Source: Pempheris klunzingeri
Lineage: Eukaryota > Chordata > Actinopteri > Acropomatiformes > Pempheridae
Direction of reading: 5' to 3'
DNA: 64,000 nt
Assembly (NCBI RefSeq): GCF_042242105.1
Contig: NC_092020.1
Span: 2,159,001-2,223,000 of the forward strand
The notes under the pieces are model-generated. The model worked only from the letters and a program-made list of their open reading frames with translations, ran no database searches and was not told the origin of the DNA. The position numbers and the translations under genes were made by a program. Shown here piece after piece: positions 12,551 through 26,279 of this stretch. Within the stretch, counting starts at the first letter, position 1. Every line of letters starts with the position of its first letter.

Positions 12551-15103
12551 ATAAAAATATTGATTCTCACCGCTTTGAGAGATGAACTCAAATATGATTT
12601 CCACAAGGAAGACTGTCAAATGAAATATCATAACCACTATCTCAATGCAAAACGCATTGCGTACTGATGTTTCCATCTGACCAGTACTGAGTTATGATAA
12701 CTGTATGCCCATACTACCATCATATCATTAGGGCACAATGAGATAGGTGTCGGGCCTCACCCGCTATCATCCGACCAAGATGTTATTATTTCACCAGCCG
12801 GCGCCTGTCTCCCACGGTCACAAAAGCTCATTACGATTGATAACTGATAGCATCGCTTAATCATGACTGGACAAAGGCCATGGCCATCCAAACAAGTCCC
12901 TCGATTGAATTAATGGTATTCATTAAGCCCCAATGAGAGCCTTTACAGATGCCGTGACCATTATCCTGCCACTTCATCTTCTTGGGGATTGACTGAGGTA
13001 AAGCTCAGGGAGGGAAATGAGAAAGGAAGAAGGAAAGAAGGAAAGAAAGAGGAAGATAAGAGAAGAGTCCCAAGAGGGGGACGAAAAAGAAGAGTATAAA
13101 GTATGAGAGATGCTCATCTAACTGCTGGTGGATTGACACATTCCCACTTGGGGAATGGTACCAGCGAAGATTGTCCCTGAGCAGATTACCATCAGCTTGA
13201 GCATGTCTGGACTAATGGCCCTCCAATGCCACATTTCATCAAAAGTCTCCTGAAACATATGTGAACAACATTACAGTGAGGGGCAAAATCACCTCTTCCT
13301 CATTAATAGGACTAACCTGAGGCATAATATCCGCTCAGGGACCCCAGACCTTGAGTTAGAGGACATCATTCAGCTGCTGCTTGAAAATCAGCTTTAGCAT
13401 GAGCGTGCCTGCCTGTACAATATGAATCATTTACAGCCAAGCTGTAACTGCCTGCTAACGTGCTACGGCGCTCTCGGACTCCCTCAAGCAAACCTGAACC
13501 AGTAGCTCAGGAATACATAATGATTTTGACCCCAGAGGTCCACACAGAGAAATGATGTTATGTAGTTAAGGCAGCATTGCACACTGTTCACCCCGTTGGG
13601 GGGGGCTTAGTGTTAGGTCTGGGCTGACTGCACTCGTCTGCTCCTGATGACGCTTTGGACCTGGTTTAAGCTTTATCGCATGTGCTTTTGAGACTTTTCA
13701 AGAGCTCACAGCAAAAAGAAAGACATGACAATTTACTCCCAGAAATTCTGATTATTTTTATGTAGAATTTGATAACGAGAATTTGGAAAATGTTTTACTT
13801 TACATTTCACTCAATTCTCACAAAACATCATCATTCAGGTATGACAGGAGCAGTAATACTCATGTCATATGTAGGAGGACTGAGTTTGTTTACTGCAACA
13901 TGGCAGACAAGACAGAGTGTGCTCTGCCATTGGGATGAGTTTTCACTAGATTTGCTGCTGCTCAAGACATTTTCTGAATTGTTTCTAAGTGAGCCAAGCG
14001 ACTTGCAAAGAGGTGTGAGAGACACTAGCAGGCAAATGGATGAAAAACTGCAGAGGAACAGAGAATAATTTAATGCTACTTTGCTCTGACGCTAAATGCT
14101 ACATATAGCAGAAAGCTACAAAATGCTACGCAACCACAGAAAAATGAGAGAAAAATGCTCAACAACTTGAAAAAACGTTATATGAGTGCATCCAGTTCTT
14201 ACTGAAATCTACTCCCTAGAAAGATTGTTGTCGAGACTTTTGTGTAAAAGTGGTGTGTGAGGCTTTACCCAGACATGAGACACACATGTTAAGATGCAAT
14301 CCCATTTATTTAATGTGGTTCATGTCTGATCAAGGATCTATTAAAAACTGGTTCTGAATTGAACCAAAGTGTACAGTGCAACCTTTTCTCCATATTTGAC
14401 TTTTTGGCCCTCTCAAAAAAGATGAAATGGCCTACTCCCAGCAAATATAAAGTGATTTAATTCTGGACAGACATTTATGGAGGCAGTGAACATAGAAAGG
14501 TTTTTGACAGGAATGAAGAGGATTGCATTTAAAGCAGTGATGTGTCTGTACAATACAGATAGCAGTAAAACATGAGTCAGGGGCAGCAGGGTGAGTAATG
14601 ATTTATGATTAGCTTCATTAATAGCCCAGTGGCTCTCCACATGGAGATATAGGCCAGGACCCCCTTAATTTAATGCAGTATGTCAGGTGAGCACAGCCCT
14701 GCTAAAAACCACCAAAATGATCTAAAAACACCCACACAAACATGCTACCATCGCCTGCCACTGCAGAGACACAAATGTGTCTCGCAAGTGAGATTAAATT
14801 GAATACATCTGCACTTGCATTGTTGCACATTGCTCCCATGCTGCGCCCTCACACTGGATAACCTGGGTTAATCAAATGTGTGTGGAGCTCACACGCCCGA
14901 GGATCTCTCGCTGCTGTATGGCGCCCTCTGCTAAAACAGTGTCACCCCGCTGCTGGCTTTGTTTAAATATTGATTCTTTGAAGTGAATACATTTCTTTTT
15001 TATTATGAACTTGATGTACAGACGTTTGCATATGAGAACAGACAGGGAGCATGTGTGTGACAGACAAACACAATTTGAGTCTGTAGTAGATTGCAAAGTG
15101 CGC

Positions 15104-15127
15104 TTGTGTGTGTGTGTGTGTGTGTGT
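15104..15127. repeat. (GT)n microsatellite
   Basis: About twelve uninterrupted units. Confidence 0.85.
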
Positions 15128-15416
15128 TAGACAACAATTTAGGCTGACAAATAAATTCTAGATTTAAGGTTTGGGGACAAATTGCCCAACTGTTGTACAC
15201 TACAGCCATTCATCAATGTCAGCAGTCAAGTCTGTGAACAAACAGCGCTCCCCCCTTATGAAACATATAGTTGACTAATGCATGTGTGGTAAACACACAA
15301 TTTCGTTCATTTAATCACAGCTCAGTCTGTAATTACATAGAGGGATGGCTATCAGAGTAGCACTCATTGTCTAAAGCTTTAGTGGGTCATCTGCAGTGAG
15401 GCAGAAAAGGAGCAAG

Positions 15417-15437
15417 AGGGAGGGAGGGAGGGAGGGA
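15417..15437. repeat. (GGGA)n microsatellite
   Basis: Five GGGA units, all purine on the + strand. Confidence 0.8.
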
Positions 15438-16309
15438 CAAAGTCCTGTATAAAGCTTTCAGGGTATCAGATTTGCAAGCAGCAACGGGGAGTACACAGGA
15501 GAAAATGAGGAAGCATGTGAGCCAGCTAAATGTGTTTGTAATTATCGACTGAGTTGTCAAAATGCTGTCATTAATAAACAACCATGCTTGGAAAAATTGC
15601 AGTCACCTGTGAGTGCAATTTTATAGCTTCTGTCTCTTTTTCGTGCACATGAAAGTTAATGAGTGAACCATTTCTACAGAGGCTCTGAAGTTCACAGGTC
15701 AAGCTACTATATTTTTGCCCTCTGCTTTTTTCGCTGTCCTTTTTCGCCACTGTGACTGGGTGAGACAGCCGCGAATCATCTGTGAGCCTATTAATTAGTC
15801 CAATCACTGGCAAACAGGCCTGTGTTATCACTGCAGCACGACAGTCTTTCAGAGCTGAAATTAAACCATGCACACTACTGTTTCAGTGCCAAGGGGAGTA
15901 GAGATTTAGCTCCACTGGCACCGCGCATGGATAAATCACCACCACTAAGCAGCCTGTAGCGGTGCCACGGCAAATGAGGAGAGGGCAAATAAAATGTTCT
16001 GCTTTTTATGACAAAAAGACTGTTATATATGATGACAAACTAGTGATGAGCGCTTTGGTTCAAAGAGAAACCACTCTGCAGCTTCAAAAGAGGAAATGTC
16101 TGTCAGAATAAGAGTGGAAAGACAAAAGAAAAAAGACAGAAGAATGTCAGTAACAGAGAAGAAGAGAGATGCCAAAAAGAGCTCCGGCAAACCAAGGTCT
16201 CCTTTTATTGAAGGAGAAAGATGAATGGCAAAAGATGTGAGAATTAAGTGACAGAGAGAATGAAGGACATGGAACTGGAAAAGGCAGTGATTGGAAGTGT
16301 GTGCACCGA

Positions 16310-16310
<1 letters not shown>

Positions 16311-16347
<37 letters not shown>
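16311..16347. repeat. (GT)n microsatellite
   Basis: About 18 units ending in GCATGTGTGT. Confidence 0.9.
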
Positions 16348-16348
<1 letters not shown>

Positions 16349-18549
16349 ATGTGTGTAATAGGCATGTTGACAGCTGTGTGCGTGCCCCGAATGTTTCTGG
16401 CCCAGACTTTAGGTTGTGGGAGTATCATGAAACTGTGTTTCCCAGCTTAGGCCTGTTTACTCCCCTTAAAATGCAGATGTTGGTAATAAATCCTGCGTTT
16501 GCTCATTTATTTGGGACGACTGCACCTTGCTTTATTAAACCCATCTATCACTCAGGGCTCCTGAATCAATGCAGAGGAAAGCAGTGTCAGCACAGAGGCA
16601 CGCAGGGAGAATACCAGCAGCCTGTACAAGTCAGAGGAGAGAGGAGCATTGAAGCAGGAATAGATCAAAGCATCTGTCACACATTGTGAATGCGTGGTGA
16701 CAGAGGTCAGTTTCTTGTATGCATTAATATAAAAAAAACATACTTTATGGAGCCGTGTGCCATCCATTTTAGTGTGGATGAGACATGTAGTTTAAATACT
16801 GCACAACCTGAAAAGCAAACTCTGTCAAAAGTATCAGGTGTCCTATGTAAATAAAGACCTAAATGCAGTCAGGTAATTAATTGCACTCAATCTGCATTTA
16901 GTATTCAGATATGCAGTGTTATCCCGTATGGAGCTCATCTAGGGGAACCAGGGGTGAACTGCTTCAAACCGAGCCCATCTGGAGGCTCCCTCCCTGGGAT
17001 TCAGTCTCCTGTGGTAGAAAGGGCCACATCAACCTCTTTTCCACAGCTGCCACATCCACCGCCCAGCCTGCCAGGCACTTGTTAAATAAGTCTGTCTCAG
17101 CTTGCAGACCTGAGCAAAAGGAATATGGAAGAGATCTGGCTCAGCAGAGAGAAATGAATGCGCGATGAGAGAGGAAAGTTGGAGAGCAAAGTCAGAGTGG
17201 GAGGAGATAGACAGGCGGGAGGGAAAATACCAGTCTGCCGTGAGAGGCGAGAGAGAGTTGCTATGCAAACGGACATCAAAGGCTCAAAAACTGGTTTTTA
17301 CTTTTTAGTGTTGCTGCTAATCGGCTAACGGACCGACACAGCCTCTGCTTCAACTGGAAGGGACACTACCTGAGCTGCAGAAAGTCTCCATCCATCATTC
17401 ATCCTGAGCTGGGAGTGAGCTGTCAATCTCCATAGACAACATTCAGTAATCTGTCAGCGACTCATGTGTCGGTCCACCTCAGTCTGCTTGTTTATTCAGA
17501 CAGAAAGACGTACAGACTTTCACCTGAGCTGGAAACTCTCTGGATTTGACACTGAGGTCATACTTAAATTGCATGAATTGATTTTTGGGGGGTAAGCACA
17601 ACAAGCTGTGAACACCAAGCTGATGCATCACCTTCCAAAGTTGATGCGGTGAACAAGTTAGCAAGCAGTTCATCCAGCAGTCACTAACGTCCACGGTCAT
17701 GTGGGGTGGCGTTTTTTGGTCAAGCAATGAATGTAAATCAAATATTCGCTCATTTTCTTAATCTCTATCGGCTAGTCGCTACATTTCTCTGTCTGGTGCT
17801 TGGTAAGGTAGGTATAAACCTGCCACTGTCCAACTATTTTAGTTGGAATTCTCCTCCTGCTATCAGAGTGTTACCATCTTCAAAGCTGCTACGTGCAACA
17901 ACCACAAACTCAGAGCTACCAACCCACACATTAAGAACAGCGATGGCAGTTGGAGTTCATTTGGCACATGTTTTTACACTGACAGCAGCATGCACCACTG
18001 ACATTGAATTAACCAATGTTCCACTTCACACAAGCTTCTGCTTAATAGCATTCTGCAAGGGCTACATACAGGTATTAACTCATCTGTGGTTTTAATGAGT
18101 CCTGTGAGCTCCTCCAGTGCTTAAGAGGAGGCAAGCCTCAACTCCAGGACACAGATGATCAAGTTCTATTTGTCTTTTTTTTATCAGTAAAAGTTGTATC
18201 ACATTGTCAACATGCTGTACATCTTTTACTGTTTAATGTGGTGTTTTCTTTTGCAGGGATTTACCCATTTGGCTTGTTACTCAGAAACATCTGGGAAGTC
18301 TTCTGTAGAAATTGTAGAGGGGCAAATACTTGAACAGGTGACTGGATGAACAATCTGTCTAACACAGGCTAACTTTACACAATCAGATCAACGTTCCAAA
18401 TAAAGTAGTTACAGTTTTTGTCGAAGCTAGTCAGGAGTGGTGTCACTTTTTGCTCTTATTTCAATGAAGAAATAAGCTGCTTGGCATTGTAACAGTAGGA
18501 GTGAGCTAACACGAACACCAAAACACTGAGCTGAAAGATACTAAAAGTT

Positions 18550-18660
18550 CCACAAGCCTGTGGGGAACTGTGAATTCTGGTGATAATACTCTGTGTATTC
18601 ATAACTATGAGTGACACTTTCATAAAACATAGTCATTTGATCCATGGTTGCAAGTCACAA
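18550..18660. repeat. Divergent dispersed repeat, copy B
   Basis: Partner of 12440-12550 in the same orientation, ending in TAGTCATTTGATCCAT. The two lie about 6.1 kb apart and differ too much to be a recent duplication. Confidence 0.5.
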
Positions 18661-19079
18661 ACTGTTCTTGACTAGGGCTGGACTCTCTGTGGGACTTGCT
18701 TGAGACTTGCCACCCGAGGATTTTGGCTTGACATTAGTCAGCAAAGACATTCAGGTTCTCCAGGTTTGACCTGATACAATTTTATAATAGAAAGAAAACT
18801 AAATTTGACAGTGAAATACATACTGTGCATAGCTGCACAGCTTGCTTATTTAATTATTTAAGCATTTTGCTTTGAAAGGTCTTACTTATGTAAAAACTCT
18901 ACAGCCTTGAAAATGTTCAAATGCTGTGTCATTTTAATGGTCAGCATTCAGGCCTGAAAGACATCATGACTTGCAGTTTGCCTTTGGAGACCTGAGACTT
19001 CACTTGGACTTTCCTCTAAATTTGAATACAGCTCTGGCTCTCGCACCCACATTGTTTAAAGTACCTGACGTAACATATA

Positions 19080-19200
19080 CCTAAGTAGTGTGCTTAAGAA
19101 ACCTTATAAGGAAACTGTAGTTTACTTCACTACTTCTGTGTTATGCTACCGTATTATACTTCTACTCCACTCCACTTCTACTTTATGTAAATGTATACAT
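19080..19200. repeat. Probable dispersed fish repeat fragment
   Basis: Contains TACTTCACTACTTCTGTG and TATACTTCTACTCCACT, words I recognise from repeats common in percomorph genomes. This is based on memory of the pattern, not on a search. Confidence 0.4.
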
Positions 19201-20512
19201 TTAGTAACAATTAGCTCCATCCCTATCAACTGGAACAATAAAATTCACAGTGCTATTTCACAACACAGTGCTTGAAACATGAGTATGAATGGAGGAGTTT
19301 TATTCAGATGAAGCATTTTGACATTTTGGTATTTCTAGGCTCCTTTAAATAAAAGGTCTTGATACTTCATCCACCTCGGAACACAACAGAGTCAGGCGGC
19401 TGTTAGTAAAAGACAGCAACTGCAGGGAGAAGCTGGTGGGAGGAGTAAGCAGAGCGGTGCATCCTCATCCATCAGGCCTAACAGGAAAACTCTGGGGCAC
19501 GCTGCAAGAGCCGCACACACTGGGGCTGTCTGGGAGGCCTTGTCTGTGTTTATCGAAGGGTCAACACCCTCATGAGATGAGCTCACTCGAAGGTCAATGC
19601 ACACATCACTCCTGTGATTCTCATATAACCATCAATCACCGTCCTAATTCAAGTCTATTGCTGGCAAGTCAGGCAATTACGACGGCCTAATTGTAGGTAA
19701 TGTCAGCGAAAGCCCAAAGTCAAACAGAGACATGCAACAAACTGAATACTGAATGCAGGCTGAAAGCAACATGACAGCTTACAACATGTTTCCTAATGGC
19801 TTTGTACAAGCATTCAGTAAATATTCAAACAAACAAGCCACTGTTATCTTATACTCCCACGTTAAACACTTATTCAATTGCGATCCAACACATTCAAGAA
19901 TGGCCCTGTGAGTGATGTAGTCGAGTGCCTTAAACAAACATTTGGAGAACAGTGACAAAAGCTCCAATTTCAGAATTTCAAGGACTTCTATTGGGCGGGA
20001 GAGTCTTAAGGTGCCATGACGCTCATGCATAAATCATGCAATTATCATCAATGCATATTCAGAGAGGCTGTATCGCTCTGCTTCTCTATGGGAGATAAGA
20101 GAGAGCCCGGACTGTGACAAAATCCAGCTGATTGTAATGAGCTTTTTTGAGGCTTCCTGCGCTGACAAAACAAGCCTAAATTAATCATGATACCACCCTC
20201 CTACTGCGGCAAGGAAGCCTTACGCTTCCATTGGCGCTCCCTGTTGTAAATTGGACCCTGAGACAGAAATTTCTACGATGCAAAGTGAATTAGGCAAAAC
20301 GCTTTAATTTAAGTCATTCATAGGAAATGGGTGAAAGAATATGTTTTCAATAATTGGCTTGCCTTCATGAAACATGACTCAAATGGCTGCAGTTTGTTTG
20401 TTGCACCATCTGCAGTGAAAGGCGTTAGATAAGTGAGAGGGATGAGGGAATAAACAGAAGCAGAAATACACACTGAAACCTACAGCTGGCGTCACAGGAA
20501 GCAGAATGTGAG

Positions 20513-20532
20513 CGTGTGTGTGTGTGTGTGTG
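20513..20532. repeat. (GT)n microsatellite
   Basis: Ten units. Confidence 0.85.
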
Positions 20533-23500
20533 CATGCACTCAAATGTGCAGGCAGAGATTTGTTATTTTTAGATTTTTTGCACATCTCTATTAGTCTGCA
20601 TTGACTTTCTGTCTTCATCTGACAACTTAAGCTCCATCCATTACCTCAGCATAAATGTTGGATTTTCAGCTAGTAACTGGAAATTTCACCAAGGGAAACC
20701 TCACTTCTCAGGTAGAACTTGTCAACCGTTTGGCACATGATACTTTGTGTGGTGAATGTCCCCCTCAGCTACTGCTGCTGCTACGCCTGTCAAGCCTTTC
20801 CTTCTCAGACGGCACATGTAGTATACAGTGATAAAACAGTCTAGGATTTACAATTCACAATTCTGTAGCTGTAGCTAGCGAGCTAATTAAGCCAACATTA
20901 GCGCCACGAGTTGCTTGAAAGCACTTTCTCAGGCTGGTTATTTCTTGCTGACTTGCTTTAAAACAGGTGCTCAGTAAAAGGAAGGTACAGTTCTTGATGA
21001 CATACATATATCATATGAAACACTGAGGCCAAAACTACATGTCGCAGGCAGAAACCAGCATCCTCACTGAATGACATTCCATAGAAGATATGGAAATAAA
21101 AGAAACAGTGTTGTTCCTGATTTGCAGTGTAGACCTAGTTAGTTCTGGTACTGAAAGTATGACAAGGTCGGACTCTGAATTCTACCACAGATTTGTTATT
21201 GCTCTATTGTTTTAGAGCATAAAACTGTTCTGTATTTTTATGTTTTACTTCACCAAAAAGTCAAACATAACTCTTTCAGAATGAGGACTCAGCACTGAGC
21301 AGTGCGTTTGCAAACATAATGCTATCATAATGCTGTACTGCTCTTACTAAAGGTCCCACGCACACTGCATCAACATGCGGACATATCCAAAGACTGACAT
21401 ACCTAGGTCTGGTTGTTAAGTTATGACTCAGGGAAGGTTTTAGTGAATGGTCAAATCACCAACATTTTAATTTGGCGCCAGTTTTGCCCAGCTGTGCGAC
21501 AGCAGGATCTCATCTTTAATATGCGCTGGCTGCCTTTTGGGCTGCCAATAACAGAATTAAAATTCAAACACAACTGAAAACCCTTGACAGTATTTTAATT
21601 GCACTATTAAATCTCCCCTAATTGTATTGCAGGCAGTGAGAACTGATGGTCCAAAAATTAAAAAGTTGGCAGCTGCTTCAAATTTGTAAAATGTGTTATT
21701 TCTGTCCGAACATTATCATATAGGTAATGACATTACCTTATCAGCCTATCCGCCAGCTGGAAGTGTCCTCCTGGTCAGGGATGATGACACTGTGGGGGCT
21801 GTGATTTGACAGGAGGCTGAGGACACGTCTCATCAGACTCTTTAGTCACACTGAGAAGAGACGCTCACATCCTCTATGTCTAACTGATACTTGCCTCATG
21901 ATTCCATTACCCCGAGTGCCAGAGGGCCCATGGGACAGGAGCCATCCACACAGGAAGCCAAGAAGCAAGTGAAGGCTGGGCCGAGATGAAGGCAGGTGCT
22001 CAGTGGACGAGTGCAACGTGAATATATCAAAAAGACTTGAATGTCTCTTTCCCTGGCAAACAGATTGCCTGGGTTGGGTGGATTTCATTCCAGCCATATG
22101 CCTCAAGGATATACTGGGTCTTCTCATTTTAAGGCTCATCTTCCCATTTTTGCATGTTCATCATTTTATGATAATAGCGAAACTGGGTCAAACTAGCACT
22201 CTCACATTCCAGTCACACAACTTCAATGGAGAGAGAACTTCTGAGCATTTGCATTGTCCTCTCGGGTGCTGCAAAGAAGAGTTTTAATTCAGTGGTTGAA
22301 CTTTGGCGACTTCTTGTTTTCCGGCGGGATATGGAAGGAGTCTGTGTCTGACCACTTATGGAGCTGCAAGTGTGAGAACAGGAGATGGGGAAATAGTTGG
22401 AAGAATTACTTCTGCCTCAAGGACAGGTTATCAAATCCAGAATCCCACAATTGCAATAAAACTTGCTGTGCTCAACATAGAACAAAAGTAAGAGAAATTT
22501 ACACATGCGGGGGGTTCAATATGAGTGCAGGGATGCCCCAAAGTAATTTACCCAGAATGACCCACACTGTAGCACATGAATAATTTACAAAGGCTATAAA
22601 ATGGCAAAAAAAAGAATGTTAATGGTTTTACCTCGCCTCATACAAACTATCCCAAGAGATGTGACATTACAAAAAAATCATATGGAAGCAGCAGCTACCA
22701 AAGCAATATAAGCCATAATAAACTTGCTGACTGCAGTAAATCTGACTCCCATCTCAGCATACAGTCTAACAGGTACTGAAAGGCACAGAACTGAAGACTA
22801 TACAGGCTGGAGTGACTGTCACAGAACTCGGTAGCCACGTTTATCAATGCTGATTCGTCCTTTAAAGAACGCTTTAACAAATATTTCCCAGGTAGGGGGG
22901 AACAGGCGTTTAGGGAAAACGAGTGGATGTGTGAAAGAGAAAGTAGGAGGGGGAATGAAAGGGGAGAGGGGGTAAAAGTAGACGGGGGAGGCAGTGAAAG
23001 CACAGGCGCTATGACTGAGCCTTTCTAACTGAGTTGAAGACTATAGCTAGCTATTTGGACGCCATCCAGACACCTGGAGCTGTTATCAGGTTGCGGTGAG
23101 TGGGGCTTTCAGAGGGTTGTGAATGGGAAGCCGGAGCTCAGCACTAACCCGCATTTCAGGGCTCTTTTTCTCTGATGATGGTGCCGTTTTAAAGCAGGTC
23201 AAGCTGACAGGGCAGTAGCCGGGACCCCGGTGCCCTGCTCCGCTTGGAGGAAATCAGACTGAAGGAGGGCAGGACTGGACTGTCTAACTGCCAGGGCAGC
23301 TCCTGGAGCTACATTACACACACCAGGGAGCAGAACAGCATGTTCAGCTAGTGATACATTTACAACATCAAGTATCAACTGTAGAGAGACCTACACACCT
23401 ACTGTAAATCACTAAACAGTCAAATAGAGGCAGTGACATTCTTCCTCTGGTATGTCCTTTTAGTGTGCAATGAAAAGTTCTGGTTGCAATAAAGAAAAAG

Positions 23501-23569
23501 TACTTCAAAACAGTATAGCATAAAATGAAAATGACATTTCAGACGCACACCTCTCAGGAAGGAAGAACA

Positions 23570-24035
23570 ACTGTCCTAAGCAGAATAACTTGTACTTGTG
23601 TAAAATTACTAAAGTATTTGCAGCAAAATGGAACTAAAGCACCATAAATAAAAGCATTCAGCATGACGAATTCAGTCAGTGTTATATTACAATGAATTAT
23701 AACACTGGATTATTATCACTGTTGCATTGACATGAAGGAAGCATTTTAATGTTATAGGTTGTAGAGATGGAGCTAAAACAGTTTTATTTAATGTTGGCCA
23801 GTTTAATCCAAACTAAAAATGCATCAGATTTTAGAAGGCGACCATATGTTTCTGTTTATCTTCAAAGTAGCTGTAGCTGTCAGGTATGTGTGGTGGCTAT
23901 ATTAGTAAAGAGTGCAATATTTGCCTTTGAAACGTAGAGGAGTAGAACCATTAAGTAACATAACTACTTCGCTTGAGTAAGTACTCCAAATTGTACGTGG
24001 GTACAGTGCAGGAGTAAATACTTTCACCACTGGTA
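23570..24035. repeat. Probable dispersed fish repeat
   Basis: Words such as AAGCATTTTAATGTTATAGG, GATGGAGCTAAAACAGTTTT, GAGTAAGTACTCCAAATTGT and AAATACTTTCACCACTGG occur in the order typical of a repeat scattered through percomorph genomes. No coding capacity and no clear inverted ends were seen. Confidence 0.45.
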
Positions 24036-25688
24036 ATTGGTCTAACCCTTTTTCGTGACCACTAAGGTCACAAATAATTTGCCAAATTTGGAGAAAACAT
24101 GATGTTCTTATGACAACAATAATGGCAATGAATGTGTGAAATATGAAGTCTTTGCTGCAACAATGAGTCCAGCTAAAACGGACCAGACACAAGGAAAGCC
24201 TGACAGTCGTTCATCTTTAGCTGGTTCTGGCTGAGTGGAGCTGGAAGGAAAAGCAGAGGGAGGAAGAGGAGAAGGAGGAGGGTTTTTCCACTGAACATTA
24301 GTCCTTGGTTCTGTCAGTCGGTGCTGATCCAGCCTTTTTGTTTCCTAGCTGATTCCTCTGCTATTCCCTCTGAAATGCTAATATGGCAACTTGTGCACCA
24401 GCGTCAGCCTTTCCCAGCCTTCGCCTCAACATTTATATATCTCCTGGATGAGATCACTCTCCTTCCTCCTTCCCTTTCTGTTCTGTCCCTCTGTCTCCTC
24501 TTCTAGATGTGCACAAAAGCATAGTTTAGCTCCGGCTTATTTGACAAACCTACAAACGTGGGAGAAGGTCAGCGGCCATGTACATTTTGCATCTTCCAAG
24601 ACGAGAATTTAAATAAATAAATAAAATAAAAAAAAACAGCCACATACTATTAAACACTGCACCTCGTCACGATTCGCCAACGCAGTGACCTTTCTTTGTG
24701 CCGTTCTGAAAAGAACCAATTTCAGGCACCTTTATCCGCTTTGCATGTGGATGAAAGCTATAATTTCAGCTGTTTCTCAAAACTTCCTTTGACAGTTCTC
24801 GCAATGTACCTGAATCCCCGGGGTGTTCATCTCTCAACACACTTCTTCCCGATGCAAATGCGCACAGAGGCATTTACATTTTCCAGACAGCCACATCTAA
24901 CTGTTCATCCATCCACGGGAAAATGAATGTGATGACAATTAAAAAGGCCTCCCTGTATCAGTCAAAGCCAGTGCACAAGGAGCTCAAACATGGGTGTAAC
25001 CACAGAATCTGAAGGCGCCGCCGCTGTATCAAAACCTCAGATCTGACTTGCCGAGAAACTCTCAAAATTACACTGCACGTTATGATTACAGTGTGCCACG
25101 TCTGCACTCTATCGGATCTGCTCTTTGGTTGGCTGAGTCCTTTCCCAGTATCTATTCTAATAAGTGGCAGAGTTAATCGAGAGCATAGACCAACACAGCT
25201 TCCCCTTGGGAGCAGCCAGGCAGTGCTGCTGACTGTGGCGCTGACAGCCAGAGAGCATTAAGCACAGGGGTACTGCCGCCCAGTGCAGGCGCTCAGTGAA
25301 CCATGACGGTGTCATTTCTTTTAATAGGGCTTCTTTCTTTCTCTTTCTCTCCATTTCTTTCCCTCATAGTTAGTTTCCTCCTCACTCTCCTCTTCCTCTG
25401 CAATAGTTTCTTCCTCCCTCCTTGCGTACCGCAGTGCACGAACCCTTCCCCAGCCTCCTAAACATCCTCATTCCTAGCCCTCACTTCCTTCCTTTCTTTA
25501 ATCCCAGCCCTCGCCTGCCTATTTAAAATGCAAGACGTGGGGATGCAGTTGTTGCTGAGAACCCCAACGGCGTGTGGGGAACTCTAATTGGTTTGCTTAA
25601 CCTTCAGAGCACAATGAGCAGGCTGTAATGAAGGCTCATGATTCATGGCCAGGTAATAAAGCTGAAGAGGGCCGTTTACCCAACAGCT

Positions 25689-25715
25689 CACACACACACA
25701 CACACACACACACAC
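25689..25715. repeat. (CA)n microsatellite
   Basis: About 13 units. Confidence 0.9.
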
Positions 25716-26240
25716 CTTAAGACGCTTTGAATAACACACAGCTGCATATGGGATTTAACACAACATCAGGAGTGTGTTGTCAGACAAGCGTATGGTCCCT
25801 AATAAAGCTCTAAGCTATTCTACTGAGAGACTATTGAAAGGCATTCCTTCTTGGCAAGTGATTTTCATCAAAAACATGCAACCAACATGGCAGCCAGGTG
25901 CAGGCAATTTAAACGCTGGATGCCAAAAGGGAAAATTATCAGGGTATGTGACAGTTGATGACATAATGTGAACGTTTTCAGGTCAGCAGCTCTGCTTGTG
26001 ACGGACCAAAGCTGCACAGGTTGCGCACAGGTTGTGGACAGCACATTTCCAAATGTGCAGAAAATGTTACCTCACGGCAGCAGAAAGGTTTTTTTTTTTA
26101 TGTTCACACAAGGGCCTTTAAGAGGGGACAAGATCTAGATCTTCCACCCTGATACAACACTATATATGAGAGCTAAGGGAAACTTGTTAGCACCACAGGG
26201 CAATGCTTCTCAGAGAGCTGAATTAGCTTGTGTGTGTACA

Positions 26241-26242
<2 letters not shown>

Positions 26243-26278
<36 letters not shown>
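26243..26278. repeat. (GT)n microsatellite
   Basis: About 18 uninterrupted units. Confidence 0.9.
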
Positions 26279-26279
<1 letters not shown>

